A DNA stretch of 64,000 nt from Limnobacter sp. MED105 (GCF_000170915.1 NZ_ABCT01000008.1:62001-126000), one strand, 5' to 3'; positions 51,692 through 63,130 are shown, numbered from the stretch's first letter. Notes: generated from the letters alone by a model not told the origin. Numbers and translations: made by a program.

Positions 51692-52756
51692 ATGAACACG
51701 GTAACAGACGACTTGAGAATCAAAGAAATTAAAGAACTGATCACCCCTGCGGCGCTAATCGCAGACGTGCCCATTACCCCTGCAATCGCCGACACAGTCG
51801 CAGGTTGCCGTTCAGCCCTGCACAAAATTTTGCATGGCGGCGATGACCGCTTGATCGTAGTGATGGGGCCTTGCTCCATTCATGACGTAAAAGCAGCCAT
51901 GGAATATGCCAACAAGTTGAAGGTGTACCGCGAAAAGTACGCTGAAGACCTGGAAATCGTGATGCGCGTTTACTTCGAAAAACCCCGCACCACTGTGGGT
52001 TGGAAGGGCTTGATCAACGACCCCAACCTGGATGGCAGCTTCGAGATTAACAAAGGCCTGCGCATGGCCCGTGAAGTACTGTTGAATATCAATGGCTTGG
52101 GTTTGCCCGCGGGTACCGAATTTCTCGACATGATCACCCCCCAATATATTGCTGATTTGGTCAGCTGGGGTGCTATTGGTGCGCGCACCACTGAAAGCCA
52201 GATTCACCGTGAGCTGTCATCGGGCCTCAGCTGCCCGGTCGGCTTCAAGAATGGCACTGACGGCAATGTAAAAATTGCAGTGGATGCCATCAAGGCCGCG
52301 CAACATCCGCATCACTTCCTGAGTGTGACCAAAGAAGGTCGTAGCGCGATTGTCAGCACTTCCGGCAACGAAGATTGCCACATCATTTTGCGTGGCGGAA
52401 AAGGTCCGAACTACGACGCAGCGTCTGTGGAAGCCGCAGCGACTGACATTGGCAAGGCAGGTTTGGCCGCTCGCATCATGATTGATGCAAGCCATGGCAA
52501 CAGTAGCAAGGTGCCCAAAAACCAGGTTGGCGTGTGCGAAAACATTGCTGAACAACTGGCTGCGGGCGATGCTCGCATCATGGGTGTGATGGTTGAAAGC
52601 CACTTGGTGGAAGGTCGCCAAGATTTGGAGCCTGGCAAACCGCTGACCTATGGTCAAAGCATTACTGATGGCTGCGTGGGTTGGGATGACAGCCTGCAAG
52701 TCCTTGAAACTTTGGCACAGGGTGTGCGCAAGCGCAGGCTTGCACAGGTTGCTTAA
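51692..52756 (+). CDS. aroG: 3-deoxy-7-phosphoheptulonate (DAHP) synthase, AroG type
   Basis: 354 residues, class I AroFGH family. It condenses phosphoenolpyruvate and erythrose 4-phosphate, the first step to aromatic amino acids. Visible elements: VVMGPCSIHDVKAAMEYA, RTTVGWKGLINDPNLDGSF, ARTTESQIHRELSSGLSCPV and MIDASHGNSSKVPKNQ. The E. coli paralogues are feedback-inhibited by Phe, Tyr or Trp. The upstream Phe-rich attenuator suggests the Phe-responsive isoenzyme. AGGAG lies 8 bases before the ATG. Confidence 0.95.
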   Translation: MNTVTDDLRIKEIKELITPAALIADVPITPAIADTVAGCRSALHKILHGGDDRLIVVMGPCSIHDVKAAMEYANKLKVYREKYAEDLEIVMRVYFEKPRTTVGWKGLINDPNLDGSFEINKGLRMAREVLLNINGLGLPAGTEFLDMITPQYIADLVSWGAIGARTTESQIHRELSSGLSCPVGFKNGTDGNVKIAVDAIKAAQHPHHFLSVTKEGRSAIVSTSGNEDCHIILRGGKGPNYDAASVEAAATDIGKAGLAARIMIDASHGNSSKVPKNQVGVCENIAEQLAAGDARIMGVMVESHLVEGRQDLEPGKPLTYGQSITDGCVGWDDSLQVLETLAQGVRKRRLAQVA

Positions 52757-52838
52757 AGTAAGCGCTTCAAGCCGGGTTAAAGCGATTGCTGCAGGTACAA
52801 TTAAACGCCTGTAGCAACCGTTTTACCCCAGGCGTCCC

Positions 52839-55800
52839 ATGACCACCAAAACGAAAAAAACCGAGAATTCCCAGTACCTTGGCAATCTGATTCGTATTAA
52901 AGGGGCGCGTCAGCACAACCTTAAAAATGTCGACATCGACATTAAAGCCGGTGAAATTACTGTGTTCACCGGTGTGTCGGGCAGTGGTAAAAGCTCATTG
53001 GTGTTCGACACCCTGTACGCTGAAGGCCAGCGCCGTTATGTTGAAACCTTCTCGCCCTATGCACGCCAGTTTCTGGACCGCATGGACAAACCCGACGTAG
53101 ACAGCATCGAAGGCGTGTTGCCAGCCATTGCCATTGACCAGGCCAACCCCGTGCGCACCTCCCGAAGCACCGTGGGTACGATGACTGAAATCAACGATCA
53201 CCTGAAGTTGATTTATGCCCGCGCCGCCCACCTGCATTGCCGTCAGTGTGGCCAGTGGGTGCGGGAAGACACAGTAGCCACCATCAAGCAATCCATACTG
53301 GACAAAGCCGCCGCACAAAACGATCCACGCATCGTGATTACCTTCCCGGTGCGCGTGCCCGCCAAGTTCACCACCCAGGAAATTGAAGATTTTCTAAGTG
53401 CGCAGGGCTACACCCGCATTCACCGGGAAACACCGATTAAAAAAGGCCGCAGCGTAGTGGAAAAACTGCTGGATGTGGTTCAAGACCGTTTCCGTGTGGC
53501 AGGTGTTGAGGAAAGCCGTTTCAGCGACGCTGTGGCCAGCGCCCTGCATCGCGGCAAAGGCAAAGTGAATGTGTTTGCACTGCCCGAAGACGGAGGTGAG
53601 GAGCAAGCGCCTTGGCGTTATTCCGAAGGCCTGCACTGCGCCACTTGCGATCTGGATTACTCCAGCCCGCTGCCCAGCCACTTCAGTTTCAATTCACCCT
53701 TGGGTGCATGCGACACCTGCCGTGGTTTTGGGCGGGTGATTGGAATTGATTATGGCCTGGTGATTCCTGATGAAAACAAATCGCTGGAAGAGGGTGCGGT
53801 AAAACCCTGGACTACGGAAAGCTTTAAAAGCTGCCAGAAAGACCTGGTGAAATTCGCCAAAAAGCGAGGCATTGCCACGGACATTGCCTACAAACATTTG
53901 CCCGAAGAACACAAGTTGTGGGTGATCGAAGGCGATGCGAATTTTGACGGCAATTGGGATGGCCATTTGTTCTACGGCGTCGCCCGTTATTTTGAATGGC
54001 TCGAAAGCCGGACCTACAAAATGCACGTGCGCGTCATGTTGTCCAAATACCGCAGTTACACGCCGTGTGGCGATTGCAATGGCGCACGCTTAAAGCCCGA
54101 TTCACTGCTGTGGAAATTGCCCAGTGAATCGGGCCAACACAGCATTCATGAAATTATGCAAATGCCATTGTTGAAGGTGGCACAACTGTTTAAGAACCTG
54201 CAATTGCCTGGTGCTCTGGACGAAGCAAGCGATTTGGTATTGCAGGAAATTCGCACCCGCCTGGGTTTTCTAATTCAAGTGGGTTTGGGCTATTTAACAC
54301 TCGACAGGCAAAGCAGAACGCTCAGTGGTGGCGAAGTACAGCGCATTAATTTAACCACTGCATTGGGCAGTTCGCTGGTGAATACTTTGTTTGTGCTGGA
54401 TGAGCCCTCGGTTGGTTTGCACCCGCGCGACATTGCGCGCGTGGCCCAGGCCATGCAGCGTTTGAAGGAAGCCGGTAACACGCTGGTGGTGGTGGAGCAT
54501 GACCCGCAATTGATGAACCAGGCTGACCGACTGGTGGACATTGGCCCCGGCCCTGGCGAGGCGGGCGGCAATATTGTGTTCGATGGCGCCCCATCCAAAA
54601 TTGGCAAGGCAAATTCGCTAACTGCCCGCTATTTGAAAGGCGAGTTGAAGGTGGTGGAAGCCAGCCAACCTTTGGGTGATTCGAAAGAACACATTGCCTT
54701 GACGGGTGTGCGTGCCAACAATTTAAAGAACATTGATTTCAAATTGCCGCTGAACCGGCTGGTAGTGCTCACCGGTGTTTCAGGTTCAGGCAAAAGCACC
54801 TTGGTGCAAGACGTGCTGGTGCCTGCCATTAAAAAGATAAAAGGCGAACCCACGGAAGCACCCGGCGAGTTCGATTCCCTTGAAGGTGTTGAACATATTT
54901 CGCAACTGGCCTTTGTGGACCAAAGCCCGATCGGTAAAACCACCCGAAGCAACCCTGCCAGCTATGTGGGCGCCTTTGATGAATTGCGCAAGCTATTCTC
55001 CAAAACAAAAATTGCAGTTGAGCGTGATTACAAACCCGGCTTTTTCAGTTTCAACAGTGGCGATGGCCGCTGCCCCATGTGCGGCGGCAATGGCTTTGAG
55101 CATGTGGAAATGCAATTCTTGAGCGACGTGTATTTGCGCTGCGGCGAATGCAATGGCACACGCTATCGCCCCGAAGCACTGGAAGTCACGCTTGAACGAA
55201 AAGGCCAGGTGTTGAACATGGCTCAGGTGCTTGAACTGACTGTAGACCAGGCACTTGATTTGTTCGACAAAGACACGGCCCTGTTAAAAACACTGCAACC
55301 ACTGGCACAGGTCGGCTTGAACTATTTACGTTTGGGGCAACCGGTGCCCACGCTGAGTGGTGGTGAAGCGCAACGATTGAAACTGGCCGGTTTTCTGGCC
55401 AACTTGAAGCCCACCGCAAGTGGTCAAAAAGTGGCCAAGCGTGGCGATTTGTTTGTGTTTGATGAACCTACGACCGGTTTGCATTTTGATGATGTGGCCA
55501 AGCTGATGCGTTCGCTGCGCTTGTTGCAGCAGGCAGGGCACAGCGTGTTGATTGTTGAGCACAACCTGGATGTGATATGTGCCGCCGACTGGCTGGTCGA
55601 CCTGGGCCCCGAGGCGGGAGAGTACGGCGGTGAACTGGTGGCCCAAGGCACGCCGGAACAGCTGGCGAAAAACAAAGCCAGCCACACGGGTGTTGCGATC
55701 AAGCAGTACCTTGCGCAAACCAATTTGCTGGATGCTGCCGATTTAAACAAGGGAAGCAGTGATTACCTGGTGGCTGAAGCCGCCGCGCTGTATGGCCTGA

Positions 55801-58477
55801 ACACTGCACACACCAAGCGTGGTTTGACCGACGGCATTGAAATTCTGCATGCCCGCGAGCACAACCTGAAGAATGTCAGCCTGACGATTCCACGCGAGAA
55901 AATGACGGTGATCACAGGCCCTTCCGGCAGTGGGAAATCCACACTCGCCTTCGACATTCTGTTTTCTGAAGGTCAACGCCGTTACCTTGAAAGCCTGAAC
56001 GCCTACGCTCGCCAATTTGTGCAGCCTGCTGCCAAGCCCGATGTGGATGCCATTTTTGGCATTCCACCCACAGTTGCGATTGAGCAGCGCACAAGCCGGG
56101 GTGGCCGTAAAAGTACAGTGGCCACGGTGACTGAGGTGTACCACTTTCTGCGCCTCATGTTTGTAAAACTGGGTATTCAGCATTGCCCCACTTGCGAAGT
56201 GCCCATCGCGCCGCAAAGCATGGACAGCATGCTGGCGCAAATCATGCAGCATTACAAAGGGCAGGAAATTACCTTGCTGGCTCCGTTGGTTCAGGGACGC
56301 AAGGGCATTTACAACGAAATTGCCAAGTGGGCTGTAGACCGCGGTTATGAACGCCTGCGTGTCGATGGTGAATATGTGCCCACCAACCCTTGGCCCAAGC
56401 TGGCCCGTTATCAGGAACACCACATTGAATTGCCTGTTAAAACCTTGAGCATTCAAGCCAAAGGCGAGAAAGAATTGCGCGAAGTGTTGGCACTTGCGCT
56501 TGAGTATGGCAAAGGCACCGTCATGGTGGAAGCTCCTGGCAAGAAAAGCGAATCACCTTCCATCCGCTTTTATTCCACCAAGCGCGCCTGCCCCAGTTGC
56601 GCACGCAGCTTCCCTGAACTTGATCCACGTTTGTTCAGCTACAACAGCAAGCACGGTTGGTGCGCCAGTTGTTTCGGTGTGGGCGAAGAAGTGGAGGGCT
56701 TTGATGCCGAAACCACGGGTGAAGAAGGCAAGTGGCTTTCCGAGCAAGACAAGAGCGCTGAAGATGGTGCGGAGGGAGATGAAGGAACCTACCTACGTGA
56801 AGCCGCTGTATGTGGTGCTTGCAATGGCCAACGCCTGAATCCCACCGCGCTGGCCGTTAAATTCAAGAACAGCAACATTGCCCAATTGGCAGACCAAACC
56901 GTGAGCGACGCACTGCAGTGGGTCGATCAGCTTGAGCTGGACGAACGCGAAAGCGCGATTGCCAAAGACATTCGCATTGAAATGGCCGGGCGCTTGAAAT
57001 TTTTAAAACAAGTGGGTCTGGATTACCTGCACCTGAACCGCAGCGCGCCTACCCTGAGTGGTGGTGAGGCGCAACGTATTCGCCTGGCCTCGCAGCTGGG
57101 AACCAACCTGCGCGGCGTGTGCTATGTGCTGGACGAACCCACCATTGGCCTTCACACCCGTGACAATCACCGCTTGCTGGATGCGCTTGAAGAACTTCGC
57201 GCCAAGGGCAACACCTTGGTGATTGTTGAACACGACATTGACACCATGCAACGTGCCGACCGCCTGGTCGATATTGGTCCCGGCGCAGGCAAATTGGGCG
57301 GTGAAATTATTTCCCAAGGTACTGTGGCAGAGGTAACAGCAGACATAAATTCGCTGACAGGCCGCTACCTTAAAAACCCGATTCCACACTTGTTAAAGCC
57401 CAATCGCCCTGTTGAAAAAGACACTGCACGATTGAAAATCAAGGGTGCAAAACTGCACAACATCACGGGTTTGAATGTGGATATTCCTTTGGGCCGCTTG
57501 GTGGCCATCACCGGTGTTTCCGGCAGTGGAAAGTCAACACTGGCACGCGATATTCTGTTGGCCAATATGCGCCAGTATGTGTTGAATCAAAACAAGAAGG
57601 GCAAGCCCACACACAACTGGTTTGCTTGCGATGCCATTGAAGGTGCTGAGCAAGTGGCACGGGTGCTGGAAGTGGACCAGACCCCGATTGGTAAAACACC
57701 GCGCAGCTGCCCGGCCACCTACATTGGCTTCTGGAACCGAATTCGCAATGTGTTGGCCGACACCATTGAAGCCCGCATGCGTGGTTTCGCGGCCAATCGC
57801 TTCAGTTTCAATGCTGGCCCAGGCCGTTGTCCGGTGTGCGATGGACAGGGCATGCAAACCATAGAAATGAACTTCCTGCCCGATGTGAAAGTGGTGTGCG
57901 AAGCTTGCCGTGGCAACGCTTTAACCCGGAAACCTTGCAGGTTACCTGGCGGGACAAAACCGCGGCTGAAATTCTGAACATGAGCTGTTCGGAAGCGGCC
58001 CCGTTCTTTGAAGCCCACCCGGCTATTGCACAGGCTTTGCAGTTGCTCAATGATGTTGGTTTGGGTTACCTGACCATTGGCCAACCCAGCCCCACGCTAA
58101 GCGGTGGTGAAGCACAGCGAATCAAGCTGGTGACCGAACTGGTGAAGGTGCGTGAAAACAAAGCGGGCGTACAAATGAGCCCACCCACCTTGTATGTGCT
58201 GGACGAGCCCACCGTGGGTTTGCACATGAACGATGTTGAGAAGCTGATTGCCGTGCTGCACAGATTGGTGAATGCAGGGCATACGGTGGTCGTAATTGAA
58301 CACGACCTGGACTTGATTGCGCAAGCCGATTGGGTAATCGACATGGGCCCCGAGGCTGGTATTGGCGGTGGACAATTGGTGGCGCAGGGCAGTCCGCAAG
58401 ACCTTGCAAAAGCAAAAGGCAAGAAAGCGGGGCACACCGCAACCGCGCTGGCGCAGTTTTACACCAGTAGAACCTGA
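52839..58477 (+). pseudogene. uvrA: Double-length UvrA (two tandem UvrA modules), frameshifted
   Basis: UvrA recognises DNA damage in nucleotide excision repair. Two UvrA units are fused, about 1879 residues when the frames are joined. Module 1 (about 1-970) has GVSGSGKSSL, LSGGEVQRINL with LDEPSVGLH, then GVSGSGKSTL and LSGGEAQRLKL with FDEPTTGLH. Module 2 has GPSGSGKSTL, LSGGEAQRIRL with LDEPTIGLH, GVSGSGKSTL, and LSGGEAQRIKL with LDEPTVGLH. CxxC zinc fingers are spread throughout. At 57912-57917 the frame changes after VCEACRG: GGC-AACGC stands where GGC-CAACGC is expected, one C missing, and frame 2 continues RFNPETLQVTW to 58477. It is either a real one-base deletion or a sequencing error. 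The last ATPase motifs lie after the break. Confidence 0.9.
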
Positions 58478-58530
58478 CAGTAATCAATAGCCAGAGGAAC
58501 TTTCTGGCCACATTTGTTCCTTAAGCGAAA

Positions 58531-58554
58531 GGGGATGCGTTCCCCGTCGTTTTG
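58531..58554 (+). terminator. Possible weak terminator after uvrA
   Basis: GGGGA-TGCGT-TCCCC hairpin with a loose T-rich tail (GTCGTTTTGCTGTTTT). It may mark a boundary before the next gene. Confidence 0.3.
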
Positions 58555-58577
58555 CTGTTTTCAAGCAAGGGGAATAC

Positions 58578-59024
58578 ATGCCGGCCAGTCTTTCCGAAGT
58601 AGGTAATTCATCCTCCTTACCTCCTCAAAGTGTAGCTGCGGAAATCGCCGCGAGTTCTTCCTTGGGTCATGGGGCCATGGGTGAGGGCGGTGTGTCAAAG
58701 ACCGCACTGGCTATCTGGAAAAAACTCAGTGAAAGTCTAGCTGAGAATCCCTCCGCCCACTGGAATGAGGCGCTGAACACGGCAGATGAGCTTGCACGGT
58801 CTGTCTGTGGTCAAAACCTGGCTATGGATTTGCAGGCCGATTTGCTGGGTAATTTCAAATTGCTCGAGCAAACCTTGAGCAAACTGAAAATTCTACCAAG
58901 CGAGGAGTTCCTTGATCCCCAGGCTTTTATCAAGACCAGGCTGGCGGTTCTGAAACTCAACATCGTGACCGATGCCGAGGATCTCAGAAAACTTCAAAGT
59001 CTCAGCACCCATTCATCCAATTAA
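58578..59024 (+). CDS. Unrecognised small protein paired with the next large gene
   Basis: 148 residues, no family recognised. A Ser-rich N-terminus (MPASLSEVGNSSSLPPQSVA) is followed by an all-helical segment (SKTALAIWKKLSESLAENPS, ADELARSVCGQNLAMDLQAD, LKILPSEEFLDPQAFIKTRL). No signal peptide and no membrane span. AAGGGGAATAC precedes the ATG. It ends 29 bases before the 1132-residue gene, so it may be its secretion chaperone or partner; this is inference. Confidence 0.7.
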   Translation: MPASLSEVGNSSSLPPQSVAAEIAASSSLGHGAMGEGGVSKTALAIWKKLSESLAENPSAHWNEALNTADELARSVCGQNLAMDLQADLLGNFKLLEQTLSKLKILPSEEFLDPQAFIKTRLAVLKLNIVTDAEDLRKLQSLSTHSSN

Positions 59025-59053
59025 TCAGAACTGACTATCCGGAGTACCTAGCC

Positions 59054-62000
59054 ATGACCACCCCAACGACCACCGCAGTACCCAGTGCTATCAGTCAGCG
59101 CACAGTATCGTCCAGCGCTGCAACTGGCAAGTCAGGTTCAGGTGTCCAAGCGGTGCTTACCCCCGGTTTGGCTGCTACACAGCGCAATGCAAACTTTGGC
59201 AAAACACCCCTTGAACAACCCCATGTCATTGACATGATGAAAGCGTGTTACAGGATGAATGGCACCGAAGAAATCAGTGAGGCACTCAATGCCCTGATTG
59301 ATGGCCTGGTTAAGAAAGTAGAGGAGGGTGGTGGTCAAAAAGCAGAAGAACTCAAGTCCATGATTGTTGAAATACTCAAGAAAGCCGATCCAGTGCCCGC
59401 GAGTTCATCTTCGTTCTCTTTCCCGTCTGATGCAACAACTGCCACTCCATCCATTTCCGCAGTCGAGTCTTCATCGTTAGTCGCCACACCCACCACCTCT
59501 GCCCAGTTGGCGAAACCAGAAACAGGTACCAAGCCATCAAGTTCATGGTTGCGGTGGATTGGTAGCTTTTTCAGTGCTGCACAGGATCAAGCTGCCGCAT
59601 TGAATGCTTTGCAGCAAGTTGCGGTCAAGGAAGGTGTGCCGGCGAAACTCGCGCAGTATCACAAGCAGCTCGAATTGGACAAGGTTACCAAGAGAATTGC
59701 CGAACTGACAGATACAGGTTCGCTTGAACAAGTGCTGAATGAGGTTGATGGCAGGGCCAAGACGCTGGTTGCGATCACGTCAAATGAAAAGAAGTCGATT
59801 GTAGATCTTGTCCGAAAAGCGGATTTGAGCAACAGGAAGCAAGGCCAGGTAATGGGTGTTCAGAAATCGGTCATTGAGGCTTTTCACTCGGCTGGCGGGG
59901 CGTTATCTGCATCGGGTGGCTCAGCCGGTGTTTCCAATCATGCAGAAGCAAAGGTTGTTCAGAAATGGTATCGAGCCGCCAAGTCCCAGCAAGTTATGCA
60001 TGAGAAGGCTGTTCAAGGGTACAAGATGATTCAGTCCAAATTGGAATCGTCTATCCGAGATGTTGTGGGACCCAACAAAAACATCCTTGAGTTGAGTCAG
60101 GTCGAACTGAGTGAGTTGGGGAAAAAGCTTGACGAGTGGGGGACTCGGGAGCGAAAGAAAAAGTCTGAACTTCAGGAACAGTTAGAGCAAACAGGTCAAG
60201 AGCAAGATGGTGCAAAGGTATCTGGGTTGCTGAATGACCTGGATACATGCGAAAAAAATATTAAAGGTATTGAGGACCAGAAGAAAAAAATCGCAACGCT
60301 TTCACGCACGGTAGGCTTGGCAGAAATGGATCTCAGAGTGATCAACGGTTTGTCCGATAGGTTTGCTGCGGCGCCTGGCTTCCAAGCCAACGCGCTGCCA
60401 TGTAGCTTGCCTTTGCTGGCCAATGGCGTTGAGTCGCCTTCTGTCAAAGACGGTTTTAGCTTGAATAAGGCATTGGAATACGGGCGAGCTGGAGCATCGT
60501 CGCGATCAGCGGCTTTAAAAATTGGTCTGTCCGAGTTTGGTTCCTGGTTCAATACTTTTGACAGTCAGGGAAAGTCCACGCATTCAACAACACGCGGGGA
60601 GAAGCTGCCCTTTCTCGCCGAGTTAGGTGGTTCACTGAAAAACCCGGGCGGTGAACGCTCAGAAAAAGTGTTGAAGTTTTTGGGCACAGCAGATTGTGAT
60701 TCACCGCAAGGGTTGGATAAGAACGGCAGAATATTCATTCATAAACTGGCAGCTGCAAATGTGAGTGCAGCCGGTTTCAATTCAAAAACCTTGGCACTGA
60801 GCGCGCCATCGTTGGCTTACAAAGTGGAGTCCAGCTATTCGCGTAAATCTCAGGAGCATGTGGGAGCCCGGTTGAAGGTACTTGAAAGTTTGTCAGGAAC
60901 TTTGCAAGCGGAGATTTTTAAAGCGGGAAAACCTGTTGATATCACACACGCCGTAATTACCGACCAACATGCCGTGGAGGCTGCCTCACTGATTCTCGCG
61001 GCCATGCCCAATGACTTGTTGACCACAAATCACGCAGAGGTCGAGCGTTTCATGAAAGCGCTGAAGGCGTTCGAAAACAAAGTTGAGCTAGCAGGGCAGC
61101 AGAACAATGGGCAGGTTGGTCCCAAAGATCTGGAATCTTTCAAGCAGGAGTTGAGCACTTTTCATAAAAAAGCTGCCTTGTGGATTTCAGAAAGAGACAC
61201 CGCTGGCGCAGAACAGTCCTTGGCTGCAGCAAGAGAAATTTCCAAGGAGATAGCTGAGAATCGTCGCGGAGGTGTCTTGCGACGCATTTCGGTGAACGTG
61301 GGTAATTTTGTGAACCTGGCTGGGGGCAAGGCAATTCGTGAGAGTTTCTCGGCAATCCAGAATTATTTTGCCAACGTTAACCAGAAAGAACGGTTGCGCC
61401 AACAGCTCGGAAAAACAGAGAACATCGCAACAGTCTTCGAACTCAAAGCGCAGTTAAAACCGCTATTAAGTTCAGCAGATGCAAGTAATGCACAGGTGCT
61501 CATCAATTATCTGGAAGGCAAAAGCCTGACTGTCAAATTGCAAGGACAACTCAGCCCACAACTCAAGAGGACCTTGGTTGAGGTGGAAAGTTTTGTGCAA
61601 AAGCTTTGGAAGTCTTGTGGCCACGGAAAGCCCCTGCCGAAGGTGATTGAGTGGTCCTCCTCACTCGATCAGTCGCCTTCTAAACTTTTGGTCGGGGCTG
61701 CCAATGATCAGCCAATCAAGGTCAATCGTTCTGCTGGTTCAGCTAAAACAAGCAGCCCAATCAAGCCTATGTCTGAAATCGCGATTATCGACAAGCTGCT
61801 GTCAGCGCGTGGTCGCAAAATTCAAGAGGTGTCTGGCCAGGGGAATCGCTGCTGGTTGCGGGCAGCGAACGCCAGTGCAATTTCTTATTCAGATATCCAG
61901 GATGTATCACAGCGCGTGTTCGATGCGCTGGAAAAGGTGAAAGCGGATTGGGTCACTAAAATTCAGCCAGACGCAAACAAAGCGGGCATGTTGATTGATG

Positions 62001-62452
62001 GTTATGAGCCGTATTGGCCTGCCAATGTGGATGAGGTGAAGAATATTTATCAAGCACTTGTGGCAGCAAAAGACCTTGGGTATCGAATTGGCGATGCGCA
62101 AATTGAAAACAATTTGCAGAAAATGACCTTGCAGCTGGCCATTCCTCGGCTAACAGGTAATGTCCTGGATATTGTCGGTACTTCTCGTTCAAGCAAAAAT
62201 GAAGGCACAACCGAAGCCAACGAATTGGCACAAAACCTGAGAGAACTCTCGGGCATGGCTGAGGTTCAAGGTGACCGTCAAATCATTACAGCATTTTTTG
62301 AGTCACTTGATTCGAAGGTTGATTTTATTAGCGACAAGGACCGTGTAAAAGACCTGGATTCCAAACAAGCCAATCAGGACACAGTACTCCTCAAACATTC
62401 AGGGGCGTCGGTGCACTCTGGGCACTATCGCTTTTACTCCAGGCACAATTAA
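59054..62452 (+). CDS. Large candidate effector with papain-like Cys...His domain at the C-terminus
   Basis: 1132 residues, no named family. The N-terminus is Ser/Thr-rich without a classical signal (MTTPTTTAVPSAISQRTV), the kind of start seen in type III-type effectors. Residues about 115-165 are Ser/Thr/Pro-rich. Residues about 200-440 are helical and coiled-coil-like. The C-terminal 230 residues have GQGNRCWLRAANAS with Cys933, resembling the calpain or OTU cysteine boxes (CWLxAAxAS), and end LLKHSGASVHSGHYRFY with His1124 in a GHY motif like ubiquitin-specific proteases. A cysteine protease or deubiquitinase-like effector is a reasonable hypothesis; the domain match is mine, by eye. GGAG lies before the ATG. 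No secretion system is nearby. Confidence 0.75.
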   Translation: MTTPTTTAVPSAISQRTVSSSAATGKSGSGVQAVLTPGLAATQRNANFGKTPLEQPHVIDMMKACYRMNGTEEISEALNALIDGLVKKVEEGGGQKAEELKSMIVEILKKADPVPASSSSFSFPSDATTATPSISAVESSSLVATPTTSAQLAKPETGTKPSSSWLRWIGSFFSAAQDQAAALNALQQVAVKEGVPAKLAQYHKQLELDKVTKRIAELTDTGSLEQVLNEVDGRAKTLVAITSNEKKSIVDLVRKADLSNRKQGQVMGVQKSVIEAFHSAGGALSASGGSAGVSNHAEAKVVQKWYRAAKSQQVMHEKAVQGYKMIQSKLESSIRDVVGPNKNILELSQVELSELGKKLDEWGTRERKKKSELQEQLEQTGQEQDGAKVSGLLNDLDTCEKNIKGIEDQKKKIATLSRTVGLAEMDLRVINGLSDRFAAAPGFQANALPCSLPLLANGVESPSVKDGFSLNKALEYGRAGASSRSAALKIGLSEFGSWFNTFDSQGKSTHSTTRGEKLPFLAELGGSLKNPGGERSEKVLKFLGTADCDSPQGLDKNGRIFIHKLAAANVSAAGFNSKTLALSAPSLAYKVESSYSRKSQEHVGARLKVLESLSGTLQAEIFKAGKPVDITHAVITDQHAVEAASLILAAMPNDLLTTNHAEVERFMKALKAFENKVELAGQQNNGQVGPKDLESFKQELSTFHKKAALWISERDTAGAEQSLAAAREISKEIAENRRGGVLRRISVNVGNFVNLAGGKAIRESFSAIQNYFANVNQKERLRQQLGKTENIATVFELKAQLKPLLSSADASNAQVLINYLEGKSLTVKLQGQLSPQLKRTLVEVESFVQKLWKSCGHGKPLPKVIEWSSSLDQSPSKLLVGAANDQPIKVNRSAGSAKTSSPIKPMSEIAIIDKLLSARGRKIQEVSGQGNRCWLRAANASAISYSDIQDVSQRVFDALEKVKADWVTKIQPDANKAGMLIDGYEPYWPANVDEVKNIYQALVAAKDLGYRIGDAQIENNLQKMTLQLAIPRLTGNVLDIVGTSRSSKNEGTTEANELAQNLRELSGMAEVQGDRQIITAFFESLDSKVDFISDKDRVKDLDSKQANQDTVLLKHSGASVHSGHYRFYSRHN

Positions 62453-62483
62453 TTCACTGACGACTGTGCTCGAGCAACTGGAA

Positions 62484-63095
62484 TCATGAGGTTTTTTTAT
62501 CGCCAATTTTGCTTTCCTTTCCGGCAATCAGATTCGCAATATTTTGTTTGTGACGGTAAATAAGCAGGGCAGACATGATTGCAATTGCAGCCGCTTGCCC
62601 GTTGATTCCAAATAGCAGCACATTGTAGAACACAGCGAACAGCGCGGCGATCAGTGCTGCCAATGAGGAATAACGGAAAAAGTAAGCAATCACAACCCAA
62701 GTAATGGCGGTGGCCAAGCCCAAAACCCAATTCAGGCCAAGCAGCACGCCAAGTGCGGTGGCCACGCCTTTGCCGCCTTCAAATTTGAAGAATATTGGGT
62801 ACAGGTGACCAATAAATGCAGCCAGTCCAATCCAGGCAATGTCCGTGCGGGTGTAACCCAACTGGTCTTGAAAATGAAAGGCCAACGCCACTGCAAGCGT
62901 GCCTTTCAAGGCGTCACCCAGCAAAGTCAGCACGGCGGCTTTTTTATTGCCACTGCGCAGCACATTGGTGGCGCCCGGGTTTTTTGAACCGTAAGTGCGT
63001 GGGTCGGCCAAACCCACGAATTTGGAAACAACCACTGCGAATGAAATTGAACCAATCAGATAAGCGATTAGCAGGCCAGCGGCAAAGTTAAGCAA
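62484..63095 (-). CDS. plsY: Acyl-phosphate:glycerol-3-phosphate acyltransferase
   Basis: 203 residues, polytopic (about five hydrophobic spans). PlsY makes lysophosphatidic acid from acyl phosphate, a first step in phospholipid synthesis. Conserved elements: LIAYLIGSISFAVVVSK, TYGSKNPGATNVLRSGNKKA, LYPIFFKFEGGKGVATALG, and LLIYRHKQNIANL. Convergent with the effector gene and co-directional with xerD, 35 bases apart. Confidence 0.95.
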   Translation of the reverse strand: MLNFAAGLLIAYLIGSISFAVVVSKFVGLADPRTYGSKNPGATNVLRSGNKKAAVLTLLGDALKGTLAVALAFHFQDQLGYTRTDIAWIGLAAFIGHLYPIFFKFEGGKGVATALGVLLGLNWVLGLATAITWVVIAYFFRYSSLAALIAALFAVFYNVLLFGINGQAAAIAIMSALLIYRHKQNIANLIAGKESKIGDKKTS

Positions 63096-63130
63096 AGGTG
63101 TCTCCTGGTTATTGGGCTTTGGCGTCGATT

